Notes: generated from the letters alone by a model not told the origin. Numbered from the stretch's first letter, positions 1 through 12,459 are shown. The stretch is 64,000 nt of DNA from Leptodontidium sp. MPI-SDFR-AT-0119 (GCA_020726505.1 JAHLEZ010000009.1:1488001-1552000), one strand, 5' to 3'. Made by a program: numbers and translations.

Positions 1-861
1 AATGATCGACCTTCTAGGAGTGTACCTGATCATCCGCTGTTCCTATATCCTCCTCTTCTCCAGCCTCCTGATCGTTGGGATTGTCGTCGAAATTAGATGT
101 GTCATCGCAGAATAAACCATTCTCATTATCAGACGAGACGTCGGAATCTTTAGCGTCTTTAACAGTTCCTCGTCTGGAGTACAGGTCTTCATGGTTAGGG
201 TTAATTACAGTAGAGCCTGAAATAAAACCGCTTTTTCCAAGCTTTAGATGAAATATTGGTCCCTCAGAGAAACGCCTGGTGCACCTTTGGTACCCTTAGT
301 TTCCTTTTCACTAAACAATCCTTCGATTGTCCTCACCGCAGCAGCCTACGATACCCGTTCCACTCCAGTCTTTGCCCAAAAACGAGTGTATATTTTGCCT
401 TCAAACCCCTTATCATCTTCTTTGATTGGGTTGTCCACGCCATTGGGCAAAGTAAAGCTCCGGAGATATTAGCTTACTTGGTTTAAGATATTGCAAAAGC
501 TAAAAATGTAGAGCATACGCGATATACCCGAAAATACGGCTCATATCCTCCCGGACTGTCCCCCCTACCTTTTTAACCAGATCTTTACAATACTCCATTA
601 CTATGGACTGCTCATCAGAACCCGGATAGCCTGTAAAAGCGGCCTAGACAATGGTCAGCAATGCAATTCTTTGCTTATTCAACTGAGCTCTCGAACCTGG
701 TAGAAGTCTTCGGTAGTCATATTAATAGGCTGGAAGTCGGGGGGGACTATGTCGGTGGGATTAAACCCAGAGGGAGGATTATCGGGGTTAAAGCCAGAAA
801 AAGCCATGTTAACTAGCATTCGTTTGCCTCTATCGATAGGAGAGCGGCTCGATTTGAACAA
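1..861 (-). pseudogene. degenerate reading frame of unknown function
   Basis: A minus-strand reading frame can be followed in pieces from an ATG near 807 (codons rich in Pro, Asn and Phe) to a strongly acidic end near the window edge (many Asp/Glu between about 30 and 220). The pieces are separated by stop codons and frame changes, so no intact protein can be read. I do not recognise the family. The acidic tail and the Pro/Asn-rich head look protein-like rather than random, hence the listing. It may run beyond position 1. It could also be a transposon-borne gene, because the next recognisable feature downstream is a transposase fragment. Confidence 0.25.
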
Positions 862-2339
862 AAACCTCCCGGCTATGGTACGTTACTGTACGTCTCTTAG
901 GAGGATTTATTTTCAATTTGGGTTAAAATTTATATTCTACCCCGCATTCCTGTTAAAGTGTGCCTGGTTGCCTAAGGCTCCCAGCACCTGTTTCAAGCAC
1001 GTCTCACTTGTAGACCATATATGCGGCTGGATGCCCTTGTTCTTTGTTCTGTACAGTTGACACTATACTTGATTTACCCTAATTGAGTCCTGCGTACGAT
1101 TCTCGGTTTGCTACGACCGTTGAGCTGGAGACGTGACATCCGAGATCCTACATCAATCTAGAACATCACGTGATACGGTGGCACGATGCTCACGCATTGA
1201 GACTCTCTGATTTGTTTTGTTTTGCTCTTTGGGAGCAAAGCGCCCTGAAACGAAGTGAAAGGGTTTACTTCCCCGCCGGCACGAGCCCAAATGCGCCGTT
1301 CGCCAGCATACAAAGTAGCTGCCCTTTGCCAAGCCCTGCGCTGATTGGTTAGGTTTGACGCCACTGTGGTCGAATGCAGTAACGGCAGGCGCTGAGCACG
1401 GCTTTCGTCGCTTTGCAGGTCGTGGGTCCGGTGCTTGTCGATCTCTAGTTGCGTGAACATGGCAAGGATCTTAGGTCAGGCTTGTCTGTGGATAGCTCAC
1501 TGTCCAGTCATGCATCACTCCCAAAAGCCAAGTCACTGTCAATTAGTGGAAGAACCCGACATAGGAGCTGTCGTGTGGAACTTCCCTCCTTTCCCCCTCC
1601 CGCCACCATTACCTACCGAGTGGCCACTAACATCTGGAAAGTCGAGGTTATTTAAGTTTTCCCGATATTAGTTAGCTAGAGGTCTATTCTGTTCGATCGT
1701 GGACAGGTGGGAGCTTCCTCAATAAGTACTGCGAATACAGTTTTCGCTTTCCTATCCTTTATCGTTAAAGCTGTTCGGGGGAGATTAAACCACACATCGA
1801 GAGACATATGTTAAATGACGAAGACTTTATGTTAACGTCTTCCCTGCATGCCGAAAAACCCTGCGTGCCGAAAAGACTACATAGTTTGGGGACCTTAAAT
1901 CCCCATCACATAAATATATAAAGTTATAATTAGTTTGCTATTATTCTTTAGCTATTTCTCTACAAGGGCTCGACTTATAATTAGAAAAATACTATAGTTT
2001 GGCTATGCTATTAATCGTCTTATTGAGAGTGTTAAAAGCTACTATAGCTATTACCCCCTGCTTTGTTATGACTATCGACCTGTCCCCGAAATTCGGGGCC
2101 ATAACATTGAGCTTCTATTAAGTTCAAATATAACTCTAAGGTTTAAAGATATAAAGCACAGGAAACCTGCCTGCCGGATTTATCCGAACAAAACTAAGAG
2201 GTACACAAAATGCCAAGCATCTTAATAAGCAAGGAAGGATTTATCACCCTTACCTAGTATTATATTCACAGCCACGCTAGTCGCATTTTATTACGCATTT
2301 TATAGATATCACGTAAAAGTAATGGTGTTCTTTTAGAAG
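862..2339. other. intergenic, no gene recognised
   Basis: No reading frame here matches a family I know. From about 1840 to 2340 the sequence becomes AT-rich, with many TA-rich runs, as in the RIP-damaged transposon tracts elsewhere in the window. It probably contains more of the mobile element whose transposase fragment follows. Confidence 0.4.
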
Positions 2340-2459
2340 TTTCCACAGGCAGCCACGTTTCTAGTTCTGCGCGGAGTTGCCACTCAGTCGTTCTAATCTG
2401 CCACTCAATCGTTCCAATCCCTATCCTCATCTCCATATAAGGTACGGAGGTAATGCTTT

Positions 2460-2717
2460 ATGAGCAACCGCGCCAGTAAAGCCCTTGTAGAGGCCTCCCT
2501 ACTGGGAGAGCCTCGAACATACGATGCCACATCAAAACGCAATGGAGTCCCCCTTTATTATTGTGATTATAGGCGGCGCTCGAAAGAAGAGAAGGCCCAA
2601 GGCCAACAATATTTCACTCCGTCTGAAAAGAGAGCCTTTAAAAAGTATTTGGAGCTAGTGGCTGGCCTTGGGAATCCTGTGCGAATCAAGTGTTTACCTT
2701 CCCTCGCCTATAGTTAA
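2460..2717 (+). pseudogene. N-terminal fragment of pogo/Fot-type DDE1 transposase
   Basis: The frame encodes about 85 residues ending in a TAA. The segment RRSKEEKAQGQQYFTPSEK followed by LGNPVRIKCLPSLAYS is the linker and second helix-turn-helix start (HTH_Psq/CENP-B type) of fungal pogo-family transposases. The DDE catalytic domain is absent downstream, where the sequence turns into non-coding AT-rich DNA before the NLR gene. A related sequence lies on both sides of the Tc1-like insertion at 28126-28150 and 32137-32196, including the upstream box AGGTAATG and the run GCGCCAGTAAAGCCC. This is a dead relic. Confidence 0.75.
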
Positions 2718-2933
2718 GTAGAATAAAATAATGATGGCTAAAGAAGAGACATAGGTATACTATAACACGTGGACAGTTGAAGTCTCCTTGAATGTCCTTG
2801 GCATAGTTTCTGGAATATGCTAAATACATTAGGTGGCAATATTCTGTAGTATATAAAGATCAGCTCCCCTTGGACCTTCTCTATCAAAGTTATTATAATA
2901 AAATATACATATCATAATGTAAAGCTTTCGTAA

Positions 2934-5900
2934 TTATGGATTATTGTAGTGTCTTGCGCCCTTCTCCAGCAGCAGCTTCACCACCGCCTCGTGACCCTTC
3001 ACTGCGGCCAATGACAGCGGCGTCCGACTATTATAGTCTTTGGTCTCTAGCTCAGCGCCTTGCTCTAGCAGCAGCTTCACCACCGCCTCGTGGCCCATTT
3101 TTGCAGCCAATAACAGCGGCGTCCGACTATTACGGGCTTTGGTCTCCAGCTCAGCGCCTTGCTCTAGTAGCAGCTTCACCACCGCCTCGTGGCCCATTTT
3201 TGCAGCCAATAACAGCGGCGTCCGATTATTACGGGCTTTGGTCTCCAGCTCAGCGCCTTGCTCTAGTAGCAGCTTCACCACCGCCTCGTGGCCCATCTCT
3301 GCAGCCAATAACAGCGGCGTCCGACTATTACGGGCTTTGGTCTCCAGCTCAGCGCCTTGCTCTAGCAGCAGCTTTACCACCGCCTCGTGGCCCATTTTTG
3401 CAGCCCATGACAGTGGTGTTTGATTATTATGGGCTTTAGTCTCTAGCTCAGCGCCTTGCTCTAGCAGCAGCTTCACCACTGTCTCGTGGCCCTTCTTTGC
3501 AGCCCATGACAGCGGCGTTTGATTATTATGGGCTTTAGTCTTCAGCTCAGCGCCTTGCTCTAGCAGCAGCTTCACCACCGCCTCGTGGCCCATCTCTGCA
3601 GCCAATGATAGCGGCGTCTGACCATAATCATAGTCTTTGGTCTCCAGCTCAGCGCCTTGCTCTAACAGCAGCTTCACCACCGCCTCGTGGCCCATCTCTG
3701 CAGCCAATGACAGCGGCGTCTGATCAAATTTATCTTTAGTCTCTAGCTCAGCGCCTTGCTCTAGCAGCAGCTTCACCACTGTCTCGTGGCCCTTCTTTGC
3801 AGCCCATGACAGCGGCGTCTGATTATACTTATAGTCTTTGGCCTCCAGGTCAGCGCCTTGCTCTAGCAGCAGCTTTACCACCGCCTCGTGGCCCATCTCT
3901 GCAGCCCATGATAGCGGCGTCCGACCATAATTATGGTCTTTAGTCTCCAGCTTAGCGCCTTGCTTTAGCAGCAGCTTCACCACCGCCTCGTGGCCCATCT
4001 CTGCAGCCAATGACAGCGGCGTCTGATCAAAATTATCTTTAGTCTCTAGCTCAGCGCCTTGCTCTAGCAGCAGCTTCACTACCGCCTCGTGGCCTATCTC
4101 TGCAGCCCATGATAGCGGCGTCTGACCATAATTGGCTTTGGTCTCTAGCTCAGCGCCTTGCTCTAGCAGCAGCTTCACTACCGCGTCGTGGCCCTTCTGT
4201 GCAGCCCATGACAGCGGCGTCCGACCATAATTATCTTTAGTCTTCAGCTCAGCGCCTTGCTCTAGCAGCAGCTTCACCACCGCCTCGTGGCCTATCTCTG
4301 CAGCCCATGATAGCGGCGTCCGACTATTATAGTCTTTGGTCTCCAGCTTAGCGCCTTGCTCTAGCAGTAGCTTCACCACCGCCTCGTGGCCCTTCTCTGC
4401 AGCCCATGACAGCGGCGTCCGACCACTGCTGTCCTTAGAGTCTAGATCATGACTATTCTTGAGCAAGGCCGTTGTCGCTTCTGCTAGTCCAAAGTATGCT
4501 GCGAGGTGTACTCCTGTCATTTGCGTCGGCTTTCGATCATATTGATAATTGGAAGCCATCATAGCCTGGCTAGAGCTAGATACTTTGGCTTCGCTCTCAA
4601 GGAGACGCATAATCAACTGTTCCACCTCCGCCGAAGCTGCACGAGCATGGTGTCCCCAGTTATATGCAGCATAGTCATAGAGCGGATTCAACCGGAGTCG
4701 ATCCTCAAAATCGCTGTCTGTTTGACAGAACCCGCTCTCAAAGACGCTGAATGAGAGGTAAGTAACACATATTGTCGTAACTTCGACCTCTGCATTTGGA
4801 AACCAACGGTCCCGTGCTTGCTCGAAGTATTCTTGCGTCGTGTAGTGTACTAAGCGGATAATATTGCTTTCTTCGTCGACTGTGACTAATCCAGCACATA
4901 CAGAAACCATATCTTCGATTTCTGGGAAATTGTCTTCGTCAAGCTCTGATTCGTTTATCTCCACTGCAATAGCGTGTTGAAGTTCTCTTGTAGTAAGCGG
5001 TCTTCTTGCGCAGGTGATCCATGACAGCACATTCTTGGCTAGGAGCTGAAAGCCTGCCTGTTGCCCATTGATTCTTTCCATTGCCTGCCCATATGCCGAA
5101 GATAGAACTTTAAGCTTCTTGTCCTCGCTAGCTCCTGGAGATTTCTTCTGGAACTGCTTTAACGAACTCTTTATAGCCTTTACTGTTGTTTTGTCCTTAA
5201 GCGAGCCCAGATAGAGCTGTGCTAAGAGAAACCTCCATGTCACGTTAGCAAGGAACCTCGCCTTTAGAGTTAGCAAGGTACTTACATTCCCTCAACAGCC
5301 TTTACAATTTCCGTTGTGATTTCCTCTCGTAGCTCTGGTTTCCTCAAGACAAATGTTGGGAGCTGCGACATGTGACCATTCAAATATTTCCCTACATCTT
5401 CGTCTCTAGCAAGGATATCAAGTGAAAGACATCCCTTGAATAACTCCTTAATATCTGGGATTGGTCGTGAGGTCATAAAGAGTTTTGCTTTAGTCTTGGC
5501 TTGAAGGCTGAAGATATTAGATAGGAATGTCGACCGGCATCCGTTAGATAATTGACATTCGTCTAGTGCATCAACAACGATGTAAGCCGTTGAATAATAG
5601 GAAATGACTGAATTTAAAGTCTTCGAAATCTCGTCGAGTGAGGGTCGTGTTCGTTTGTCTTTGTGTTGGTTGTACAGAGTTTTCGCGCTATCCGGCACGG
5701 AGGATTGCTCTTGGATGAACTGCTTTAGGAGGCTTGCTAGCAAGTCGTCGATCTTCTGCTCGTCTTTGCGCCGGAAGTTACAGTATATATACGCGATGCC
5801 AATACTTGGATCTATTTGGCGTTTGGAATCGAGATAATCGACCACAATTGACGTGAGGACCGTCTTCCCCGCTCCGGGAATTCCTGGACAGAACAACGTT

Positions 5901-7358
5901 TGCTCTTCCGACTCTAGCCATGCATGGAACTCTGGTGAGTCTAGAAGCCACTGGCCGGTTCCTGGTTGTCGACTCTTGAAGTAATCACTGTGTTGAGGGC
6001 CATAGTCAATTAGTGTGAGCCAGTCAAGGATAGTTTGGTGCTCTTGACTTCGTTGTCGTGAAATAACTTCTTTAATGTCCGTCGACATTCCGTCTAGTCG
6101 TTCGTCAAGTCCTAACAAAAATGCATACCATTAGTAAGGCATAAACTGTATCATTCACACTATTCATATAGGTTGATCAACACAAATAACATTTCCCTGG
6201 CGAATTTCCAGGACCGACCGAAAACAGACTAACCCTCTCACTCATAATTACTTGTAGATAAAAATAAAATGAAACCTAGGAGACAGAGGGTCTATTACTT
6301 TTGATAGCTGGCATCTGCTCCACTTCCTGCGGCGGCACTACTGAGAGAAGCTCCTTCGCAAACGCCGCAGCCACAGCCGCAGCATGCTCCTGCCAGTCTT
6401 TGTTCTTGTGCGAATCCGCGTAGTCGCAAATACCTCGGATGACGATGCACGGGAAGTCGTTCATCAGTCCTGCCGCCTCCATTTCAAAGCAGAGAACCTT
6501 CCCACCAAGCCTTGCGTTAATCTCGTCTCGGAACGCCGCGTCTTTAATTACTTGATTGCCGGATGCGATCAGGCCGTAATGAACACGCATATCCCGGGGT
6601 CTTCTGCGGACGATTTTGGACTGTTCGCAGTGGATGCAACGGCCTCCTTCCTCCTCCTCCTTCTCCTCCTCCTCCTCCTTTTCCTCCTCTTCGCCCCCCT
6701 CAGCCCCGCTGCCGGAAGTGCCTATATCGCAAATAGCGGAACTTTTAACATGGTTATAACCTGCCCTAAAGAGCACGTCCTTCAAAGACTCGGATCTTAA
6801 ATACTTCGGCACCAGCCTAGGCCAATTCTTCTTCAGTTCCTCGAGATACTGCGGTATTTTCGAACCTTTCATTGCATGCTCTTTCTCTAGTTTCGTCAAC
6901 GCCGCCAGCAGCTCGGTAGGAGGGCGGTTCAATGCTCCGGTTCGTTTGAAGATGCCACCTTGTTCCGTCTTCCCAAAATCCCATTGTACAACTCCACCAA
7001 ACCCATCCGTTGGTGTACTTACCACAACATCACCAAGTCTGACGGATGTTGGGACGCCTCCTCCGATACCGACCATTAAGCCAAATTTGATCGACGGGAA
7101 AGTGGAGGTCATCCGAGCCGCAACTGTTGCTGAGTTGTTGTTGCCGATCTCGCCTTTCGGCAAGCAGGCTACTACAACGTTATGTCCGCCAACACGTCCG
7201 AGAGTATAGGCATTGTGGTCGTTGGGTTGCCTCGGAAGGTCTGGATGTGTTTCATCCAGCATGGCGGCTGCCGCGATTAGCTCCTTTGGCAAAGCGCAGA
7301 CCCATCCCACAGTATATTCGTTATGAGTTCTGGACTCGGTAGCCGTCTGCGCAGCCAT
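2934..7358 (-). CDS. PNP-NACHT-ankyrin NOD-like receptor
   Basis: Model: exons 7358-6299, 6111-5286 and 5232-2934, giving 1394 residues with consistent phases. Residues about 10-345 form a nucleoside-phosphorylase-like PNP_UDP domain ([42 protein letters not shown]), a known N-terminal sensor/effector domain of fungal NLRs. A NACHT NTPase follows, with Walker A GIPGAGKT near residue 430, Walker [11 protein letters not shown] and the MTSRP motif; the lead-in [20 protein letters not shown] is typical of NACHT proteins. The C-terminal half is one divergent plus 15 nearly identical ankyrin repeats. Expected role: cytosolic signalling ATPase in non-self recognition or programmed cell death. The ATG at 7358 begins the conserved domain. 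Oddities are an acidic Glu/Lys run inside the PNP domain and very high repeat identity. The fusion across the 187-nt first intron is inferred from phase and family architecture. Confidence 0.9.
2940..4530 (-). repeat. tandem ankyrin-coding repeats, about 99 bp each
   Basis: Fifteen near-identical units plus one divergent unit encode [23 protein letters not shown] ankyrin repeats of 33 residues; a few units have 34 because of one extra codon in the beta-hairpin loop. Differences concentrate at the loop just before TPLS and at the residue pair after the AA of SWAA/SLAA/LLAA. This pattern is typical of fungal NLR repeats that are reshuffled by unequal exchange and selected at a few ligand-facing positions. 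Confidence 0.95.
6642..6693 (-). repeat. GAG/GAA trinucleotide microsatellite inside the PNP domain
   Basis: On the plus strand this reads as CCT/CTT triplets; on the coding strand it gives a run of about 16 Glu with two Lys. It interrupts the PNP_UDP domain between the strand carrying [14 protein letters not shown] and the conserved [13 protein letters not shown] segment. It probably forms a surface loop and is likely length-variable between strains. Confidence 0.85.
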
Positions 7359-9149
7359 TGCGAAAGGATCGACTGCTCGTTCGAGAGGAGTAACGCGGGC
7401 GTGGACTTCAATCGGCTGTGGTCGGTCGGTCGGTTGTGTTCTGTCGCGGGTTTTCTCGAAGAGGCTCGACGGCTACCAATTTTTGCTTAAAAGGATATTA
7501 AATACTCAGCGTCGCCTAATGGAAAGGGGAGCTGGATTTCACGATGGAAAGTGGTTGAATGCGATATCGTAAGAGAAAGAAAGAAAGAACGGAAGAGGGT
7601 GGACATAGCCGCTCTCAGCCCATGAGGCTGAATATGGCGGGGTATTGGGCAGCCACCTCTGCCACGTCAGCGATATGAGCTTAATTATCCAACCTGAGCC
7701 CGAACAGAATGAAATCTATACTATAATAGATCTGCTGGATATTAGAATAGAGGGGAGAGTCCTAGTGATAGATCTACGAAGACTGTCCTATATTCTAGGG
7801 CCACGAAAAAGTGTCGATGTTAGGGTCGGCGTGGCTCTTATGCGACTGCCGCTAAAGGCAGAACTTGGCCCGAGCGCTGGATTGGTCACGTAGCAAAACC
7901 AAGGCTTCATGGTCGCTATGCATCGAGAGGCAGTACGAAATTGGAAACAGAAAAGTGAAAGAAATAATGCATTTTCCATTAGAGGATTGATATAACGTAC
8001 AATCAAGGAAGAAAACGAATAAGCTTTGTGATTACTTTTGCAGCATATTCTAGGGACCTAAAGAGCTCAAGTCTAGGATTTTGGAACTTTGATGGGGTAA
8101 GTCTTTCGCTTATTCTGCTAATGATTGGAATCTTCCACACGAAATGTTTAATTCAGTTAAACATTAAATGATACCTAAGAGAGTGAATTCATGACCATGA
8201 CTAGAGGCCATGAACGCTACCTTCTGCCACCATTTGACTTGGAGGAGCTTTTGTGGTCCGGAAGTAATGAAGGTTTGAGTGTATTGCTTTGATCGAACGC
8301 TCACAGTACCCAGCAACGTCAGCCGCTTCACGAGTCTTGGGCGTCTTATCAAGTATCATATTATTAATTAGGCCGTGCTGGGAGGGGGCTAAGTTCAGGG
8401 CCATGATACTTAACACACGAGACACTACAGCACGAATATGATCAAGAGAGTAATTCTCTTACGTATTTGAAGTTTGTAAAAAGGACCCCTTGATGATACA
8501 AAGGCGTGGTTCAAGTGACATGATTGAGTGCCATATGCTTAACCGTTTCTGGTTAGATTGGACCAGAGACCCTGATCAAGAGCGAGGTAAAAATTTCCAG
8601 CAGCTGCACATGAGGGGGAAGCCGGTTTTGCAAGCAACTGTACCCTAGCACGGCTGCCCAGGGTGCAAAGACAGGGGGCAGAGGATGATGCAAAAATTTA
8701 CTGTCCAATTAGCTGTACCCAATAACTCCCATTCTGGGTCGAAACTCAGGTACCCGATCTGGCTCCCCAGCATCGTTCTAATTATAGCCTGGGGATTGGG
8801 AGCCGCATCGGGCGCCACTATCGTTGAACTCTGTACCATGTCTCTGTACCTAGCAATCGTGAGGCTTTACTGTAAAGTATTTGGTGCGGTAGCGTCGCTG
8901 AACCCCCCTCCTGGATTTCGCCATTTGTCTCTTATCTACCTTAAGCATTTCATTAGGGGGAGGAGGGGGTTTGGTGGGGGAAAAAAAAGGGTTTACACTT
9001 TTAGTATAGGACCTGACTGATGCAGGCACTAGGTGTGTGAACGAATAAAATGGAATAAGAATTAAAGTCTGGAATATTTTGTAATTCAACGAAAGTGTAA
9101 TGCAATAAGTTTTCGGATTCAAATACAACTTCTATTGCTAATTCAGAAA
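7359..9149. other. intergenic, includes promoter side of the PNP-NACHT-ANK gene
   Basis: No supported gene. The short frames here have no family resemblance. The first few hundred bases upstream of 7358 should hold the NLR promoter. G-rich tracts occur around 8950-8990 (GGGGGAGGAGGGGG and a run of A). Confidence 0.4.
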
Positions 9150-10330
9150 TTACTCTCTTGGTGTATACTTGTAATGCCCACGCATATAGACCTGGGCCAA
9201 AGATATGATGCCGATGAGTGACTCCTTCTGGTATGGACGGCTCAGAAGTGGATGCTGCAACTGTTAGGGTAGGTCTCTCAGGGGGTGAAGAAGGGAATTA
9301 ATATACCTTGAGCAGCTCCGCCGTAGAGGCGGCAGATGTCGTTACGGAAAGAAATCCGAGGGCGTCGGAATTTGAAGGCTAGCGATATAGATTGTCGACA
9401 CTGATAGCCCTATCCTCTTTAATATACTTCTACATTAATTCTATCGTGATTAATGAGAGGGCCTTGATATCACGAGGTTTACTCTTTGAATCTGATATTA
9501 CTTGACAACATTTTTGATTTGTTGAGACTAGATCAGCTATACATGGCCCGTGTTAGGGGGGCTACTCACTAATCTTCACATCGCCGTCTGTATTCAGCAA
9601 GATATTCGAGCAAGTAAGAGACCCGTGTTCGAATCTTTCTGCTGCGAGGTAGGCCATGCCGGTCACGACCTGCGGTAATTAGTCCATTTTCTTGAATGAA
9701 TTGCGGAGCTTACCTGTCCAAGGATGGTCGCGAGTTGTCGCTCGTTAGGATAAGCTGGCGATCTTACGATCCGTTCAAGGGAGAGGGGCATATGCTCGAG
9801 CACAATGTAGAGGCCGTTGTCGGTTGTGAAAGCTTCGAAGGCGGTAACGATATTTCGGTGCTGAAGCTGTCGATACACGTGCAGCGTCTTCGGGGCCGCC
9901 TGGGTTGTGAATGCTCTCACATGGACGAGCTTAACGGGAGGGGCCTTTCGAATAGCCACTTCTATGGTTCCGCCGAGCTCAACGTCGTAGATCTTCTTGT
10001 ACTTCTCTCATGGGGATTCCCACGCTGCCCTGAGTTGGAGGGGGCCACTCGTCGCAGATCTGACAGTCGTCGGTGGCGCCTTTTCAGTCCTGGTCGAGGC
10101 ATCTAAGGCATCTTCTCGAGAGCCAGCTCTCTTCTTACTCGAGGCATTAGTCTTGGGGGTTAAGCCAAGTGACTCGTACAAGACAGCACGCTCTGTAACC
10201 TTTGTTGGCGATTTGGCCCCTGCGTATGCGAGCATATCGAGCTGTGTGCGACGATTATCGGAGGGACCTATCTTGGGAGCGTGGGTGGGTAATGAAGTTT
10301 GGGAAGCCGGTGCTGGTATAAGTTGAGGTG
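9150..10330 (-). pseudogene. protein kinase-like gene, broken
   Basis: Reading minus-strand pieces in order gives an N-terminal region (LDMLAYAGAKSPTKVTERAV), then EKYKKIYDVELGG and RKAPPVKLVHVRAF, HRNIVTAFEAF with LYIVLEHMPLSLE, the intron-split HGSLTCSNILLNTDGDVKI, VDNLYR and finally HPLLSRPYQKESLIGIIS. This is the fold order of a divergent fungal protein-kinase domain; the catalytic loop reads GSLTCSN instead of HRDxKxxN. In-frame stops lie at TGA before EKYKK (about 10014) and at two TAG codons in the last third, one of them in YR* where the family has a Trp. The stops fit C->T/G->A mutation. I see no large deletion, so the gene probably died recently. The exact 5' end is uncertain. Confidence 0.75.
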
Positions 10331-10603
10331 TGCGATGAGGAGGACGTGGAAGGAGGAGAAGTCGAGCAGAGGGAGTAGGTTCTTGTTGTGTGTGGTTTGG
10401 AAGGTACTCGAAGACTCATACAGGTCGAGACTGCTATATTAAGACTTTGACTGAATTAGAGATGGGGGGCAGCAGAATTTGGCTCCCTCATCTCACCTCG
10501 AACCGATGATCCTGCATCCTCCCCTCCCCTCCCTCCCTTTACATACCTTCCATCACCGTCCCAAAACATAATGACCTTCCGTAACTGAAATAAATATTTG
10601 CAA

Positions 10604-12459
10604 GATGCGTCGATCTCGGTTCTCTGAACAAGAGCTGAGGCTCGAGGCAGAGCGATTTGTCAAGTACAGAGGCACCGCGCGTGTCAGGCTCGAGGTGCTT
10701 GATTTCAATGGAACGAGCCAAGAGAGCTTAGTCAGAAGAATGTCGAGAGGCTAAAAAAGATCTTCTAAGGGGAAAAGAGGACATATGGGAATATCCGTCG
10801 GCTGGACTCTCGAAACCATATTCCTGCTGTGGTTGAGTAGTCTGATCTCGCAGGTATGCGCATCTCCCAGAGACGCAAGGACGAGGCTTGCTAACTCCTT
10901 CCCAGACGCGAACAAGGAGCTTAGAACGACCCTTACCGGGAGATGCCGCCGGACGCAAAGAAGAAGAGCAAAGAGCTGCTCGCCAAAGCTAAAGTCCAAA
11001 GAGCGGACGAGGAGGTCTTATCAAGAGGAGCGAACCTAGCCCACCGGGTAGGATTTGTATCTGACGAGATCGATGCCTTGAGGCAACGGTCGTCGGATGG
11101 TGAGATTGCGCTCAACGCTCTGCTCAAGGCTCGGAAACCCGACTGCTACTAGTACGACTAGACCGTCTTAGAAGCCAATGTGGCGCAAATCGTGAGGTTG
11201 TTTGCGACAGCTACCCCGCTCCCTTGTGAGTATTCGAGCCCAGCTCTCGTTTGTGACAATCCTGATGCGGCAGGAAAGCGATACGGGTTTCCAAACGAGG
11301 ATGCTCAGCAACAGGACAGCAAGTACCTCTTCATACCACACATGCGCCATGAGAGCGAGGAGCAAGGCAAGGAGATCACATCATTCTTTGTGCGTCGATC
11401 TGTATACTTTGCCTTTTTCGGCAAATCGCCGGATCTCGGCATGGGTGGTGGTCCTGATCCCTTCCCGTCCCCGCCGCGCCGGCCTCAACGAACTGGAGCA
11501 TCAGTATGTCAAGGATCGGAAATGGATGAAATCGAGCGGTCTAGGCGGCAAAGGCTAGAACAGGAGAGGCTCGACCAAGAAAGGCTGGAACAAGAGAGAC
11601 TTGAACGGGAGAGGCTTGAACAGGAGAGGCTTGAACAGCAGAGGCTTGGACAGGAGAGGCTTGAACAGGAGAGGCTGGAACAGGAGAGATTGGAGCTGCG
11701 GAGAATAGAGGAGAGATTGGATCGGGAAGACGTGCAAGAAAGATTGGCACAAGCTTTACAAGCGCAAGAAAACTTAGAACAAGAGAAGCAACGTCAGCAG
11801 AGGTTGGAGCAGGAGAGGCTGGAGCATGAGAGATTGGAGCAGGAGAGACTGGAGCGGGAAAGATTGGAGCAAGTGAGATTGGAGCAGGAGAGATTGAAGC
11901 AGGAGAGACTGGAGCGGGAAAGATTAGAGCGGGAACTAGACAAGCGGAAAGGAGAGAGGCAGCGACGAGAGAGGCGAGAACAAGGGAGGTGGGAACAAGA
12001 GAAGACAATCGAGTCAGAGGGAGGCTGGCAGCAGAAAGCACTGAACCAAGACCCAGGAGGCGGCAGGTAAGGTTATACTCTCCATTCATTTCAGCGAGCT
12101 CACTTTTACAGGGCCCAACTCCGCTGGCTCAGACGCCAGACTCCGTCTGGATCACGTTCAAGGTTCGGGAACCAGGCGTTTAGAGGACCGCTCAAAGTCT
12201 CCATATTTATTCCTCTAATCTATCTGAGGTCGAGCGAATAGTAGTAAAGTACAAGAAGAAGAGGGAGCAGATAAGGGTATACGATATTGACTTGAATATT
12301 TTGACCCCACAAATGTGTTTCCAAGCTGCTACCGCCAACGGAAGCAATATGTTACGTTTGATTCCAGAGAAGGAAATCGACATTAATGAAGAGCTAGAGG
12401 CCTCTGTCTCTCGACTGTTATCCGAATCAGACTCGCAAATGGAGGCTGGTATCGAGTGA
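10604..12459 (+). pseudogene. DUF3723-type protein gene, broken and internally deleted
   Basis: The ATG at 10604 starts FSEQELRLEAERFVKYRGTA and RVRLEVLDFNGTS, the usual DUF3723 start. A +1 frame change leads into NVERLKKIF and HIPAVVE with two stops. A large middle part of the family (the LECLHG / WWTV region) is missing. The second half resumes with MPPDAKKKSKELLAKAKVQ, then [20 protein letters not shown] and [13 protein letters not shown], a long coiled coil, an intron at about 12069-12111, TPDSVWITFKVREPG, a TAG in place of Trp, and ends with NILTPQMCFQAATANGSN and an acidic tail. Two TAG codons also sit near 11150-11161. The function of DUF3723 is unknown, but such genes are recurrent cargo of fungal Starship giant transposons. 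Confidence 0.75.
11560..12000 (+). repeat. coiled-coil repeat coding region (LEQER-type)
   Basis: About 25 imperfect copies of a 15-bp unit encode (R)LEQER / LERER pentapeptides, a long charged single helix or coiled coil within the broken DUF3723 gene. A long open frame on the opposite strand is only its shadow. Confidence 0.9.

Noticed and set aside
2936..3439. Long open frames on the plus strand through the ankyrin array (Pro/Ser/Ala-rich)
   Set aside because: They are shadows of the tandem repeats in the minus-strand NLR; periodic composition follows the repeat unit.
2940..4530. CRISPR-like appearance of evenly spaced direct repeats
   Set aside because: The spacing and sequence are explained fully by ankyrin codons; the genome is eukaryotic.
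11541..12089. Minus-strand Leu/Pro-rich frame
   Set aside because: Shadow of the LEQER coiled-coil repeat on the plus strand.
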